Translations under genes and position numbers: made by a program
Shown here: piece after piece, positions 7,508-16,986 of the stretch
How positions within the stretch are numbered: the stretch's first letter is position 1
Layout of the letters: every line of letters starts with the position of its first letter
Source of the DNA: Ruegeria sp. EL01
Lineage (GTDB): Bacteria > Pseudomonadota > Alphaproteobacteria > Rhodobacterales > Rhodobacteraceae
NCBI RefSeq assembly: GCF_900313035.1
Contig: NZ_OMPS01000016.1
Location: 62,001 to 126,000, forward strand
Reading direction: 5' to 3'
DNA length: 64,000 nt
Notes under the pieces: generated by a model
Seen by the model: only the letters and a program-made list of their open reading frames with translations
What the model was told of the DNA's origin: nothing
Database searches by the model: none

Positions 7508-8156
7508 CGGGTTTGATGACCTGCAAGAGCGGGGGGAGGCGCTGGGTGACTCGTTGGGCGATGCTGCATCGATGGCAGCGGCCTTTGACGGACAAATGAA
7601 GCGGATCAGCGCCGCCTTTGAGGAAACCGGTAAGGATGTCGCCACCCTGGAGCGCGGCATGTCAGGCGGGTTGCGCAAGGCATTCGATGGCGTGGTCTTG
7701 GATGGGATGAGCCTATCGGATGCGTTGGATGTGCTGAAGAATTCGATGATACGGACTGCCTACTCGGCGGCGATCAAGCCGGTTACGGACCATTTTGGCG
7801 GCCTGCTGGCGGGTGGGATTGGCGGCCTGGTGCAAGGGTTGTTGCCGTTCGCGGATGGAGGCAGCTTTTCCCAGGGTCGGGTCATGCCCTTTGCAAACGG
7901 TGGCGTGGTCAGCGGACCAACCACCTTCCCGATGCGCGGCGGAACCGGGTTGATGGGCGAGGCAGGGCCGGAGGCGATCATGCCACTTGCGCGTGGGCCG
8001 GATGGAAAGCTGGGCGTTCGAAGTGCGGGCGGCGGGCAGCCAGTGAATGTCGTTATGAATATCTCCACTCCTGATGTGCAGGGATTTAGACGTTCGCAAG
8101 GCCAGATCGCCGCCCAGATGAGCCGGGCGTTGGGCCGTGGCAATCGCAACAGATAG
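7494..8156 (+). CDS. GTA short tape measure protein (g11)
   Basis: 220 residues from ATG 7494 (AAGGAG 6 nt upstream; the GTG three bases earlier is poorer). Tape measures set tail length; this one is very short, as in Rhodobacter GTA, whose tails are short. The N-terminal half is helical (MAAAFDGQMKRISAAFEETG). The C-terminal half has the Gly-rich tape-measure tail motif FADGGSFSQGRVMPFANGG, then GTGLMGEAGPEAIMPL. The last part (NVVMNISTPD) precedes a basic terminus. Confidence 0.88.
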   Translation: MTDRDGFDDLQERGEALGDSLGDAASMAAAFDGQMKRISAAFEETGKDVATLERGMSGGLRKAFDGVVLDGMSLSDALDVLKNSMIRTAYSAAIKPVTDHFGGLLAGGIGGLVQGLLPFADGGSFSQGRVMPFANGGVVSGPTTFPMRGGTGLMGEAGPEAIMPLARGPDGKLGVRSAGGGQPVNVVMNISTPDVQGFRRSQGQIAAQMSRALGRGNRNR

Positions 8157-8171
8157 ACAAGGGAGCAGGTC

Positions 8172-8804
8172 ATGAATTTCCACGAGGTGAGATTTCCCGC
8201 GAGTCTGAGTTTTGGCTCGGTCGGCGGTCCAGAACGGCGCACGGATGTCGTGACATTGGCCAATGGGTTCGAGGAACGCAACACGCCCTGGGCGCATTCG
8301 CGGCGGCGGTATGATGCGGGTCTGGGGATGCGATCCCTTGATGACATTGAAACGCTGATTTCCTTTTTCGAAGCACGGCAAGGGCAGATGTTCGGGTTTC
8401 GTTGGAAAGACTGGTCGGATTTCAAGTCCGGCAAAGCGTCCGCGGATGTTACGGGGGAAGATCAGGTCATCGCGCGCGGTGATGCGGTGCAGACCCAGTT
8501 TCAATTGGTCAAAACCTATAGCTCGGGCGGTGTCAGCTATGTCCGCCCGATTGTGAAGCCTGTACTTGGAACGGTGCGCTTGGGGCTGGATCAGGATCAG
8601 GTTCGGGAAGGTGTCGACTTTGAAGTGGACCTGACAACCGGGGTAGTTACGTTCGCTGACCCGCCCCCGGAAGAGGTCGATATCACGGCCGGGTTCGAGT
8701 TTGACGTGCCGGTGCGCTTTGATACTGACAAGATCCAGACCAGCGTCGCCAGCTTTCAGGCAGGCGATGCACCCAATGTACCTGTGGTCGAGGTGCGGGT
8801 CTGA
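8172..8804 (+). CDS. GTA distal tail protein (g12), DUF2460
   Basis: 210 residues starting FHEVRFPASLSFGSVGGPER. DUF2460 marks are RTDVVTLANGFEERNTPWAH, SRRRYDAGLGMRSLDDIETL, FFEARQG and FRWKDWSDFKSG. The protein forms the ring joining the tail tube to the hub. The stop overlaps the g13 ATG by one base. Length and order are canonical. Confidence 0.93.
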   Translation: MNFHEVRFPASLSFGSVGGPERRTDVVTLANGFEERNTPWAHSRRRYDAGLGMRSLDDIETLISFFEARQGQMFGFRWKDWSDFKSGKASADVTGEDQVIARGDAVQTQFQLVKTYSSGGVSYVRPIVKPVLGTVRLGLDQDQVREGVDFEVDLTTGVVTFADPPPEEVDITAGFEFDVPVRFDTDKIQTSVASFQAGDAPNVPVVEVRV

Positions 8805-9691
8805 TGGCGGGCGATAAACACGGACTGCACGCTCACCTGCAAAGCGGGCTGACAACGGTGTGCCGCTGTTGGACGATCACGCGCACAGATGGGCAGGAAT
8901 ACGGATTTACAGATCATGACAAGGAGCTGCAGTTTGATGGGTTGGTCTTTAAGGCCAGTACCGGTCTGACGGCAGCAGCGATCGAGCAAGCGACCGGCCT
9001 CTCGATAGACAATTCCGAGGCCATGGGCGCGTTATCCGACGCCTCGGTAAGGGACGAGGATATCGAGGCTGGGCGCTTTGACGGTGCACAGGTTCGGGCC
9101 TGGTTGGTCAATTGGGCAAATCTGGATCAGCGCATGCTGCAGTTCCGGGGCTCGATCGGTGAATTGCGTCGAGCAGGTGGAGCCTTTCACGCCGAGCTGC
9201 GGGGGCTGACAGATTTGCTAAATCGGCCTTTGGGCCGCGTCTACCAAAAGCCTTGTACGGCTGTGTTGGGAGATGGGGTGTGCCGTTTCAACACGGAAAC
9301 TCCGGGGTATTCAGTCGAAGCAGAAATCCTCGGATTTGACGGAGGAACATTGCTGCGCCTGATCGGTGGAGAAGCCGCAGACGAGGCTTGGTTCGAACGC
9401 GGCAGGTTGGACGTAGTGTCTGGCCAGGCGAGCGGTTTGTGGGCGTCGATCAAACAAGACCGGCGCATCGATGGTGGCCGCGAGGTTACGCTGTGGTCCG
9501 GCATAGGTGGCGGGCTTGCCATCGGGGACAGGATCAAGCTGACCGCTGGATGCGACAAGCGCATGGAAACCTGCCGCTTGAAGTTCGCCAATACTCTGAA
9601 TTTCCAGGGTTTCCCGGATCTTCCCGGCGAAGATTGGGTGATGGCTGTGCCGAAGAAAAACAAGTCGAACAAAGGGGGGAGCATCAGGTGA
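8804..9691 (+). CDS. GTA hub protein (g13), DUF2163, with conserved cysteines
   Basis: 295 residues. Early residues (TTVCRCWTITRTDGQEYGFT, then DHDKELQFDG) and GLTDLLNRPLGRVYQKPCTA are typical of DUF2163/phage BR0599 hub proteins. Paired cysteines occur in KPCTAVLGDGVCRF and in CDKRMETCRLKF; in the published R. capsulatus GTA structure the hub binds an iron-sulfur cluster, so these are the likely ligands. The C-terminus after NTLNFQGFPDLPGED is a lysine-rich tail. The stop overlaps the GTG start of g14. Confidence 0.92.
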   Translation: MAGDKHGLHAHLQSGLTTVCRCWTITRTDGQEYGFTDHDKELQFDGLVFKASTGLTAAAIEQATGLSIDNSEAMGALSDASVRDEDIEAGRFDGAQVRAWLVNWANLDQRMLQFRGSIGELRRAGGAFHAELRGLTDLLNRPLGRVYQKPCTAVLGDGVCRFNTETPGYSVEAEILGFDGGTLLRLIGGEAADEAWFERGRLDVVSGQASGLWASIKQDRRIDGGREVTLWSGIGGGLAIGDRIKLTAGCDKRMETCRLKFANTLNFQGFPDLPGEDWVMAVPKKNKSNKGGSIR

Positions 9692-10134
9692 AGGCACGCA
9701 GAGAAGATATTGTGGCCGAGGCCCGCTTGTGGCTGGGCACACCCTACGTACATCAGGCTGCAACCAAAGGGGCTGGTACGGATTGTCTGGGTCTGCTGCG
9801 CGGTGTTTGGCGGGCTTTAATCGGACGGGAACCCGAAGCGGTGCCAGCCTATAGCAAGGACTGGTCTGAACCTCAGGGCGAGGAACGCATGTGGGCGGCC
9901 GCGCAACGGCATCTGGTTGCAAAGCCGACGTCCGTGCTGGAAGCGGGTGATGTGCTGCTGTTCCGGATGCGAGATCGCGGCGTCGCTAAGCATCTTGGTA
10001 TCGTCAGTGAAACAGGCGACGCGCCACGTTTTGTCCACGCATATTCCGGATATGGCGTTGTCGAAAACGCATTAAGCGATCCATGGCGTCGCCGGGTGGT
10101 CGCTTGTTTTGAATTCCCGTTGGAGGACCTCTGA
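9688..10134 (+). CDS. GTA NlpC/P60 cell-wall peptidase (g14)
   Basis: 148 residues from a GTG start that overlaps the hub stop (GTGA). NlpC/P60 fold: catalytic Cys in AGTDCLGLLRGVWR, His in AKHLGIVSE, and a further conserved block RFVHAYSGYGVVE. It would cut peptide bonds in recipient or donor peptidoglycan so that DNA can pass. It lies between hub and megatron exactly as in Rhodobacter GTA. A normal ATG start is absent from the beginning of the domain, so GTG is the only sensible choice. Confidence 0.92.
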   Translation: MKARREDIVAEARLWLGTPYVHQAATKGAGTDCLGLLRGVWRALIGREPEAVPAYSKDWSEPQGEERMWAAAQRHLVAKPTSVLEAGDVLLFRMRDRGVAKHLGIVSETGDAPRFVHAYSGYGVVENALSDPWRRRVVACFEFPLEDL

Positions 10135-13100
10135 TGGCTACTATTCTTCTTTCTGCTGCAGGGGCGGCGCTGGGCGGTTCGATTGGGGGCACGGTCGCAG
10201 GTTTGTCGACCGCGATCATCGGGCGCGCGGTTGGTGCCACCGTGGGTCGGATCATCGACCAAAGGCTGCTAAGCCAATCAGTCATGGGCGATGGTAGTGA
10301 GGTCATTGAGACCGGCCGCATGGACCGTTTCCGGTTAACAGAAACAGGCGAAGGCGCACCGGTTACCACCGTGTTTGGACGTATGCGCGTTGGGGGTCAG
10401 GTGATCTGGGCGTCGGATTTCCTGGAAAGCCGCAGCACCACGACCGAAGGGGGCGGCGGCGGCAAGGGAAAACCCAAAACGCCCGAGGTTACGACGGTAA
10501 CCTACAGCTATTCAGTCTCATTGGCGATTGCAGTCGGGGCGGGTGAGATCGCCGATGTCGCGCGCATCTGGGCCGATGGTGAAGAGCAGGAGCGTGTTGG
10601 CCTGAATATGCGCATCTACCATGGCACCGAAGACCAGTTGCCTGATCCGCTGATCGAGGCAATCGAAGGCGCCGGAACCGTGCCTGCGTATCGCGGAACG
10701 GCCTATGTAGTTATTGAGGACTTCCAACTGGCCGAGTTTGGCAACCGCGTTCCGCAATTCTCTTTTGAAGTGGTGCGCCCTGCGCAGCCGGATATGCCGG
10801 ATCATGACAGCTCGTTGCCTCAGATCGTGCGCGGCGTGGCGCTGATGCCGGGAACCGGAGAATATGCGCTGGCCAGCACTCAGGTGAACTATTCCAATCA
10901 GTTTGGTCACCATCGGGCGGCCAACGTGAATTCTGCTTCGGGCCTGCCGGACTTGGTGAGTTCGACACAGGCCCTTGAGAAAGAGGTGCCTGCCTGTGAC
11001 GCGGCATCGTTGATCGTGTCATGGTTCGGAGATGATCTGCGCTGTGGTTCCTGCCAGATCCGGCCAAAGGTCGAACAGAAAGAAATTGACGGTCAGAGTA
11101 TGCCCTGGGCGGTGTCGGGGCTGAACCGCAACACTGCTCAGATCGTGAAGCAACAGGATAATCGTCCGGTTTACGGTGGTACCCCTGCGGATGCGGCGGT
11201 GGTGCAGGCGATCCGCCATTTGAAGACCACCGGAAAGCGCGTCATGTTCTATCCGTTTATCCTGATGGAGCAATTGCAGGGAAACGGTTTGCCGAACCCG
11301 TGGTCCGATGGATCTGAACAACCACACCTACCATGGCGGGGGCGGATCACGCTGGATATCGCGCCGGGGCGTTCAGGTTCCCTGGATCAGTCGGCATCAG
11401 CCGACGCGCAGGTTGCTGCGTTTTTCGGGCATGCCCGGGCCAATGACTTCTCCATCGGAAATGGCACGGTGTCATATCATGGACCAGCAGAGTGGGGCTT
11501 GCGACGGTTCATTCTGCATTATGCAGCGCTGTGCAAGGCGGCGGGCGGTGTGACCTCGTTCTGTATCGCGTCTGAGATGCGTGGTCTGACACAGATCCGT
11601 GGTGCATCCGGATTCCCAGCGGTCGAGCAGATGCGGGCGCTGGCAGCCGAAGTGCGGCAGATCCTGGGACCGCATACAAAAATCGGATATGCAGCGGATT
11701 GGAGCGAATATTTCGGCTACCAACCGACCGGTACCAGCGACAGGTACTTTCATCTCGATCCCCTTTGGGCCGACGACAATATCGACTTCGTCGGCATCGA
11801 CAACTACATGCCGCTTTCGGATTGGCGCGATGGCCAAGACCATCTGGATGCCGAGGCCGGTGCGCCATCCATTTATGATCTGGACTATTTGCGCGGCAAT
11901 ATCGAAGGCGGCGAAGGGTATGATTGGTATTATGCCTCGCCTGAAGAGGCCACCGCCCAGATCAGGGCGCCGATTACGGATGATGAGCACAACGAACCGT
12001 GGATCTGGCGATACAAGGATCTGCGAAACTGGTGGTCAAACCCGCATCACGAGCGGATAGGCGGTGCTCGACAGGCAAACCCAACTGGTTGGGTGCCGGG
12101 ATCAAAACCGATCTGGTTCACCGAGTTGGGATGTGCCGCGATCGACAATGGCACGAACCAGCCGAACAAGTTTCTTGACCCAAAATCTTCGGAATCCTTC
12201 CTGCCCAAGTATTCCAATGGGCTGCGCGATGATTTTATGCAGGTGCAGTACCTTAAGGCGATGCTGGGCTATTGGAATGATCCGCAGGTCAATCCTATTT
12301 CGGGCATCTATGGCGGCCCTATGCTGGACCTGTCGAACGCCTATGTCTGGGCCTGGGATGCGCGCCCGTTCCCGACGTTTCCGAACTTGCGCAGCCAGTG
12401 GAGCGATGGCGACAACTATGCGCGTGGTCATTGGCTGAATGGACGTTCGGGGTCACGAACTCTGGCGTCGGTTGTGACCGAGATCTGCCATGGCGCCGGT
12501 GTTACAGATATCGACGTGTCGAAGCTGTACGGCATTGTGCGCGGCTATGTGATAGAGGACGTGACAAATGCCCGCTCAGCTTTGCAACCGCTGATGCTGC
12601 GCTATGGCTTCGACGCGCTCGAACGCGACGGGGTGCTGCGGTTCCAGATGCGAGATGGCTATGGAGCGGTGAAACTTGATCCCGATCATCTGGCCGTCAG
12701 TTCTGACCTCGATGGCACCATCGAGTATCGTCGGGAAGCCGAAGCAGAGATGACAGGCCGCGTGCGCTTGCGGTTTGTACAATCCGACGCAGATCACGAT
12801 GTGGTCGCGGAAGAATCAGTTTTGCCCGATACCAGTACGCATTCGGTGTCGGTCAATGAAATGCCATTGTCGATGACACGCGCAGAAGGACGCCAGACCG
12901 CAGAACGCTGGTTGAGTGAGGCACGGGTGTCCCGCGACACGTCCCGGTTCGCTTTGCCGCCGTCAATGATGCATTTGGGTGCCGGTGATCTGGTGCGTTT
13001 GTCGGCTGAGGATGGCGCAGCGGTCTATCGGATTGACCGTCTGGAAACTGCCGAGTTGCAATTGGCAGATGCCGTCCGGATCGAACAGGGGGTCTATAAG

Positions 13101-14081
13101 GCGGCCGAACTGCAAGAGGACGCCGTGACGGCGAAGCCCTATGTGGCGCCGGTGCCTGTTCTGCCGGTCTTCCTGGATTTACCTCTTTTAACTGGAGCCG
13201 AGGTGCCGCACGCGCCGTACCTAGCGGTTTCGGCCGACCCATGGCCCGGCAGTGCGGCGGTTTATTCATCAGCCAGTGATGACGGCTATGTTCTGAGCGA
13301 TGTGGTCACCGGTCAGGCCATCATTGGACGAACCGAGACGCCATTACGGCGGGCCAGTACCGGGATCTGGGATGAAGGTCCTGCATTGCGGGTCAATCTG
13401 ATCGAGGGTCTTTTGGAATCCCGCCCACGCGACGCATTGCTGGATGGCGTTAACCTTGCCGCAATTGGCGATGGCTCGCCCGATAACTGGGAAGTATTCC
13501 AGTTCTCGGATGCCACGTTAGAGGACCCGGGCATCTACGCGTTGTCTGGCCGGCTGAGGGGCCAATTGGGCACTGATGCGTTGATGCCGGATGTGTGGCC
13601 CGAAGGGTCGCTGTTCGTGATGCTGAACGATCGCGTCCATCAGACCAGCCTGCTGCGGACTGAACGGCGCATCGCCAAGCACTATCGCATCGGCCCGGCG
13701 ACACGCGGATACGATGACCCGTCGTACCAGCATCTGGTCGAAGCGTTCAACGGAAATGGTTTGAGACCTTATGCACCTGCGCATCTAAGGGTCAGATCGA
13801 CCCCGGCCGGGCACGAGCTGTCGTGGATACGGCGCACTCGGTTGGACGGAGACGATTGGTCCGGTCTGGATGTGCCCTTGGGCGAAGAAAGCGAATCCTA
13901 CCTGCTGCGCGTATTGGCTGGCGGCGCGGTGGTGCGTGAGGTCGTCACGACCGAGCCCAATTGGCTGTATTCAACGGCGATGCAAGCAACCGATTCCGTG
14001 ACGGGGCCATTCGATGTTGAAGTGGCGCAAGTCTCTGCCATTTACGGGCCAGGTGCCGTGTCCCGCCTGACGGTCGGGTAG
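10134..14081 (+). CDS. GTA megatron / host-recognition tail protein (g15)
   Basis: 1315 residues, the largest GTA protein. It opens with a hydrophobic Gly/Ala-rich segment (ILLSAAGAALGGSIGG) followed by tail-hub repeats. From roughly residue 440 to 720 there is a glycoside-hydrolase-like TIM barrel (SFCIASEMRGLTQIRG, FVGIDNYMPLSDWRDG, KPIWFTELGCAAIDNG). The rest is strand-rich phage-tail/baseplate domains. The start overlaps the peptidase stop. It is expected to sit at the tail tip, contact the recipient envelope and help DNA translocation. It is full length with no frameshift. Confidence 0.93.
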   Translation: MATILLSAAGAALGGSIGGTVAGLSTAIIGRAVGATVGRIIDQRLLSQSVMGDGSEVIETGRMDRFRLTETGEGAPVTTVFGRMRVGGQVIWASDFLESRSTTTEGGGGGKGKPKTPEVTTVTYSYSVSLAIAVGAGEIADVARIWADGEEQERVGLNMRIYHGTEDQLPDPLIEAIEGAGTVPAYRGTAYVVIEDFQLAEFGNRVPQFSFEVVRPAQPDMPDHDSSLPQIVRGVALMPGTGEYALASTQVNYSNQFGHHRAANVNSASGLPDLVSSTQALEKEVPACDAASLIVSWFGDDLRCGSCQIRPKVEQKEIDGQSMPWAVSGLNRNTAQIVKQQDNRPVYGGTPADAAVVQAIRHLKTTGKRVMFYPFILMEQLQGNGLPNPWSDGSEQPHLPWRGRITLDIAPGRSGSLDQSASADAQVAAFFGHARANDFSIGNGTVSYHGPAEWGLRRFILHYAALCKAAGGVTSFCIASEMRGLTQIRGASGFPAVEQMRALAAEVRQILGPHTKIGYAADWSEYFGYQPTGTSDRYFHLDPLWADDNIDFVGIDNYMPLSDWRDGQDHLDAEAGAPSIYDLDYLRGNIEGGEGYDWYYASPEEATAQIRAPITDDEHNEPWIWRYKDLRNWWSNPHHERIGGARQANPTGWVPGSKPIWFTELGCAAIDNGTNQPNKFLDPKSSESFLPKYSNGLRDDFMQVQYLKAMLGYWNDPQVNPISGIYGGPMLDLSNAYVWAWDARPFPTFPNLRSQWSDGDNYARGHWLNGRSGSRTLASVVTEICHGAGVTDIDVSKLYGIVRGYVIEDVTNARSALQPLMLRYGFDALERDGVLRFQMRDGYGAVKLDPDHLAVSSDLDGTIEYRREAEAEMTGRVRLRFVQSDADHDVVAEESVLPDTSTHSVSVNEMPLSMTRAEGRQTAERWLSEARVSRDTSRFALPPSMMHLGAGDLVRLSAEDGAAVYRIDRLETAELQLADAVRIEQGVYKAAELQEDAVTAKPYVAPVPVLPVFLDLPLLTGAEVPHAPYLAVSADPWPGSAAVYSSASDDGYVLSDVVTGQAIIGRTETPLRRASTGIWDEGPALRVNLIEGLLESRPRDALLDGVNLAAIGDGSPDNWEVFQFSDATLEDPGIYALSGRLRGQLGTDALMPDVWPEGSLFVMLNDRVHQTSLLRTERRIAKHYRIGPATRGYDDPSYQHLVEAFNGNGLRPYAPAHLRVRSTPAGHELSWIRRTRLDGDDWSGLDVPLGEESESYLLRVLAGGAVVREVVTTEPNWLYSTAMQATDSVTGPFDVEVAQVSAIYGPGAVSRLTVG

Positions 14082-14089
14082 GCTGCTTG

Positions 14090-14377
14090 ATGCGTCCTGT
14101 TCTTCATGGTGATGTCAGTTCTGCGGCACGGGCCTTGTTGTTTGTGCCGCAGTTTGACCGAGAACGTCTTTGCATTCGAATGATTGCCGAGGCTGAACTG
14201 GCTGACGCGCATGTCCTTAAAACCGGTCGACTTCATCCGATCTATGGCAACGGCTCGCTCATGGCAGTTGCACGAAACAGGTCCTTGGCGAACGAACCCG
14301 GTTTCGACGACTTGCGATATTGTCAATGTTTTGAAACGGTTCTGCGCCATCTTGTTCGGTTCCAAATCAACCAGTAG
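14090..14377 (+). CDS. DUF7742-like small protein behind g15
   Basis: 95 residues, starting at ATG 14090 just 8 bases after g15 (a TTG lies 3 bases earlier). It contains MRPVLHGDVSSAARALL, LCIRMIAEAELADAHVLKTG, HPIYGNGSLMAVA and DDLRYCQCFETVLRHL. This pattern recalls a small conserved protein (DUF7742) commonly found just after the GTA megatron gene in roseobacters. It has no obvious signal or membrane helix. It could be a GTA accessory factor or simply a co-transcribed neighbour. The last 11 bases overlap the convergent DksA-like gene. Confidence 0.65.
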   Translation: MRPVLHGDVSSAARALLFVPQFDRERLCIRMIAEAELADAHVLKTGRLHPIYGNGSLMAVARNRSLANEPGFDDLRYCQCFETVLRHLVRFQINQ

Positions 14378-14705
14378 CGCAGCTGACACATCTGCTGGCC
14401 GCCAAATCCAACTCCAGTCGCCCGTCGGGAATTTCATCTCCACAATCTTCGCAGTACCCATATTCGTCTTCTTGAACGCGGATCAATGCGGCCTTGAGGC
14501 GAAAGGTTTCGCGGTCACGGTTGACCTGTTGTGCCTTTGCCATCGCCTGATTTTGCAACGCGTCCATACGACTGAGGCGGCCAACGGCCTGCTGGTCCAA
14601 CTCAACAACGGCCTGTGCCGTCTGGCCGCACGCGGACAACTGTTCCAGTTCCGCTAGATGCGCGCGGATTTTTGTTTCGAATTGGGCGCGTTTTAACTCA
14701 TTCAT
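14367..14705 (-). CDS. TraR/DksA-type C4 zinc-finger protein
   Basis: 112 residues from ATG 14705; an ATG at 14762 would add 19 basic residues, and neither has a strong ribosome site. A long helical hairpin (VELDQQAVGRLSRMDALQNQ) precedes a four-cysteine finger: CEDCG, then CVSC 19 residues on. DksA-like proteins insert into the RNA polymerase secondary channel and adjust initiation. This is the short form common in alphaproteobacteria. It is convergent with, and overlaps, the gene after g15. Confidence 0.82.
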   Translation of the reverse strand: MNELKRAQFETKIRAHLAELEQLSACGQTAQAVVELDQQAVGRLSRMDALQNQAMAKAQQVNRDRETFRLKAALIRVQEDEYGYCEDCGDEIPDGRLELDLAASRCVSCATG

Positions 14706-14789
14706 TCTTGTTGCATCGCAGTTCACAGGTTTGCGTTTGGTCTTTTTGTCACTAAATGGCATTCTAGGCGCAGCAAAGGATCAAAAGCT

Positions 14790-15599
14790 ATGTTTGAAAC
14801 GCGCAGACAAGTGACGAATGTTGACCCGGTTTGGGATCGTATCACTTCTGAGGCTCACGACGCGGTCGAGAAAGAGCCCCTGATGGGTGGTTTGGTGCAT
14901 GCCTGTATCCTGCATCACCGGAGCCTGGAGCGTGCCCTGTCCTACAGGGTGGCGGCAAAGCTATGCTCGAATGAGATGTCGATGATGGTTCTGCGTGAGA
15001 TTGTCGATGAAGCCTATGCTGATGATTACAGCCTGCTTGAAGCTGCCCGTGCAGACCTGATGGCCGTCTATGAACGGGATCCGGCCTGCCATCGACTGCT
15101 GCAGCCGATCCTGTATTTCAAAGGCTATCAGGCGATGCAGGCCTATCGTGTAGCGCATTGGTTGTGGCGCAAGGGGCGTTACGATCTGGCATATTTCTTC
15201 CAGATGCGCTCGTCCGAGATTTTCGGGATCGATATCCATCCTGCCGCGAAAATCGGCAAGGGCATCATGATCGACCACGCCCATTCCATTGTCATTGGCG
15301 AGACTGCAGTGGTGGGCGACAATGTCTCGATGCTGCATTCGGTTACCCTGGGCGGGACCGGCAAGGAAGAAGAACAGCGCCACCCGACGATTGGCGACGG
15401 TGTTCTGATCGGGGCTGGCGCTAAGGTACTGGGCAATATCGAAGTCGGTCATTGCAGCCGTATCGCTGCCGGTTCAGTGGTGTTGCAAGAGGTTCCGGCC
15501 TGCAAGACGGTGGCCGGTATCCCTGCCAAGATCGTGGGGGAAGCGGGATGCGATCAGCCATCCATTTCTATGGATCATATGCTGGGCAAGGACCAATAG
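14790..15599 (+). CDS. cysE: Serine O-acetyltransferase
   Basis: 269 residues. CysE transfers acetyl from acetyl-CoA to L-serine, the first committed step of cysteine synthesis. An N-terminal helical domain with DPACHRLLQPILYFKGYQAM is followed by left-handed beta-helix hexapeptides: IDIHPAAKIGKGIMIDHAHS, VGDNVSMLHSVTLGGTGKE and DGVLIGAGAKVLGNIEVGHC. The His of DHAHS and the His of MLHSVTLGG are the catalytic positions. Length is normal. It appears monocistronic, with a strong terminator 16 bases after the stop. Confidence 0.95.
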   Translation: MFETRRQVTNVDPVWDRITSEAHDAVEKEPLMGGLVHACILHHRSLERALSYRVAAKLCSNEMSMMVLREIVDEAYADDYSLLEAARADLMAVYERDPACHRLLQPILYFKGYQAMQAYRVAHWLWRKGRYDLAYFFQMRSSEIFGIDIHPAAKIGKGIMIDHAHSIVIGETAVVGDNVSMLHSVTLGGTGKEEEQRHPTIGDGVLIGAGAKVLGNIEVGHCSRIAAGSVVLQEVPACKTVAGIPAKIVGEAGCDQPSISMDHMLGKDQ

Positions 15600-15615
15600 C
15601 CTGAGTTGAATGAAC

Positions 15616-15651
15616 AAAAAAAGCCGCCTCGAAAATTGAGGCGGCTTTTTT
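15616..15651. terminator. Bidirectional terminator between cysE and pdhC
   Basis: An 8-bp perfect stem (GCCGCCTC and GAGGCGGC) with a 7-nt loop is flanked by A7 on the left and T6 on the right. It can end both the rightward cysE transcript and the leftward pdhA-pdhB-pdhC transcript. Confidence 0.92.
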
Positions 15652-15667
15652 GTGTGTGTTCGCCGGA

Positions 15668-16972
15668 TTAGGCCAGCATGACCATCGGGTTTTCCAGATT
15701 GTCGACGATGGCCTGCAAAAGCTGTGCGCCAAGCGCGCCGTCGATGACCCTGTGATCGACCGACATTGTCACGGACATGATGGTTGCAACAGTCAATTCT
15801 CCATCGTCGCCGACAACGGGTTTCTTTGCGCCAGTCCCGACCGCCAGAATCCCCGCATGTGGTGGGTTCACGATGGCATCGAAATTATCGATGCCGAACA
15901 TGCCCAGGTTTGAGACCGCGAAAGTGCCGCCCTGATATTCATGCGGCGCCAGTTTGCGTTCGCGCGCGCGACCTGCGAGGTCTTTCATCTCGGTTGAGAG
16001 TGCGGACAGCGATTTTGTGTCGGCGTCCTGCAAGACCGGAGTGAACAGGCCGCCCTCGATTGCTACAGCGACGGCCACATCCGAGGGTTTCAGTTGCAGC
16101 ACCCGGTCACCCGCCCAAACGGCATTGCATTCGGGCACCTGTTGCAGCGCGTTGGCGACGGCCTTGATGATGAAGTCATTGACACTCAGCTTCACGCCGC
16201 GGGCTTCGAGTTGTTTGTTCAACTGGCTGCGGAACTTCAGCAGCGCGTCTAGCTTGATATCGCGGCGCAGGTAGAAATGCGGGATGGTTTGTTTGGCTTC
16301 GGCCAGACGGGCGGCGATGGTTTTGCGCATCCCGTCAAGCTTGACCTCTTCGTACTCTCGGCCTTCGTACATCCGCGCGACCATATCCGCCGACGGACCA
16401 GTCGGGACCGCGGTGGCAGCGGGCCCTGCTGCGGCGGGTGCGGTCGCGGCGACAGGTGCGGTCGCGGTTGCGCCCTCTACATCTGCCTTGACGATGCGGC
16501 CATGCGGGCCCGAGCCAGTGATCTGAGCAAGGTCGAGGCCTTTCTGAGCTGCAATCCGACGCGCCAGAGGCGAGGCAAAGATACGACCGCCATCGGCTTT
16601 GGCCGGAGCGGCGGGGGCAGGGGCAAGCGCCTCGGACACCGCTGGCGCGGCAGCCTCGTTGCCCGCGGCGGCTGCAGGTGCAGCCGCAGGCGCTTTGGCG
16701 GGCGCGGTGCCAATATCATCGGCGCTTTCGCCATCTTCCAACAGGACCGCGATGGCGGTGTTGACCTTGACCCCTTCGGTGCCTTCGGCGATCAGAATCT
16801 TGCCGATGGTCCCCTCGTCAACAGCTTCGAACTCCATCGTCGCCTTATCGGTTTCGATCTCGGCCAGCAGGTCACCGGAAGAGACGGTATCGCCTTCCTT
16901 GACCAGCCATCTGGCAAGCGTGCCTTCTTCCATGGTCGGTGACAGGGCGGGCATCAGAATTTCGGTGGGCAT
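15668..16972 (-). CDS. pdhC: Dihydrolipoyllysine acetyltransferase, E2 of pyruvate dehydrogenase
   Basis: 434 residues. E2 moves the acetyl group from lipoamide to CoA and forms the core of the complex. Domains in order: a lipoyl domain (1-80) with the lipoylated Lys in [12 protein letters not shown]; an Ala/Pro-rich linker; a peripheral-subunit-binding domain ([18 protein letters not shown]); a second flexible Ala linker; and a catalytic domain from about residue 205 ending with the active-site His block [13 protein letters not shown]. Stop and start spacing to pdhB is 14 bp, so they are co-transcribed. The first 80 residues are nearly the same as the lipoyl domain on pdhB. Confidence 0.96.
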   Translation of the reverse strand: MPTEILMPALSPTMEEGTLARWLVKEGDTVSSGDLLAEIETDKATMEFEAVDEGTIGKILIAEGTEGVKVNTAIAVLLEDGESADDIGTAPAKAPAAAPAAAAGNEAAAPAVSEALAPAPAAPAKADGGRIFASPLARRIAAQKGLDLAQITGSGPHGRIVKADVEGATATAPVAATAPAAAGPAATAVPTGPSADMVARMYEGREYEEVKLDGMRKTIAARLAEAKQTIPHFYLRRDIKLDALLKFRSQLNKQLEARGVKLSVNDFIIKAVANALQQVPECNAVWAGDRVLQLKPSDVAVAVAIEGGLFTPVLQDADTKSLSALSTEMKDLAGRARERKLAPHEYQGGTFAVSNLGMFGIDNFDAIVNPPHAGILAVGTGAKKPVVGDDGELTVATIMSVTMSVDHRVIDGALGAQLLQAIVDNLENPMVMLA

Positions 16973-16986
16973 CTGTCTGTCGCTCC

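Noticed and set aside
7713-8855. Long open frame on the minus strand opposite tape measure and g12
   Set aside because: It is a shadow of G+C-rich coding DNA on the plus strand; the protein has no recognisable domain and no ribosome site.
14087-14089. TTG start for the gene after g15
   Set aside because: An ATG follows directly at 14090 and gives the family-like MRPVLHGDV start.
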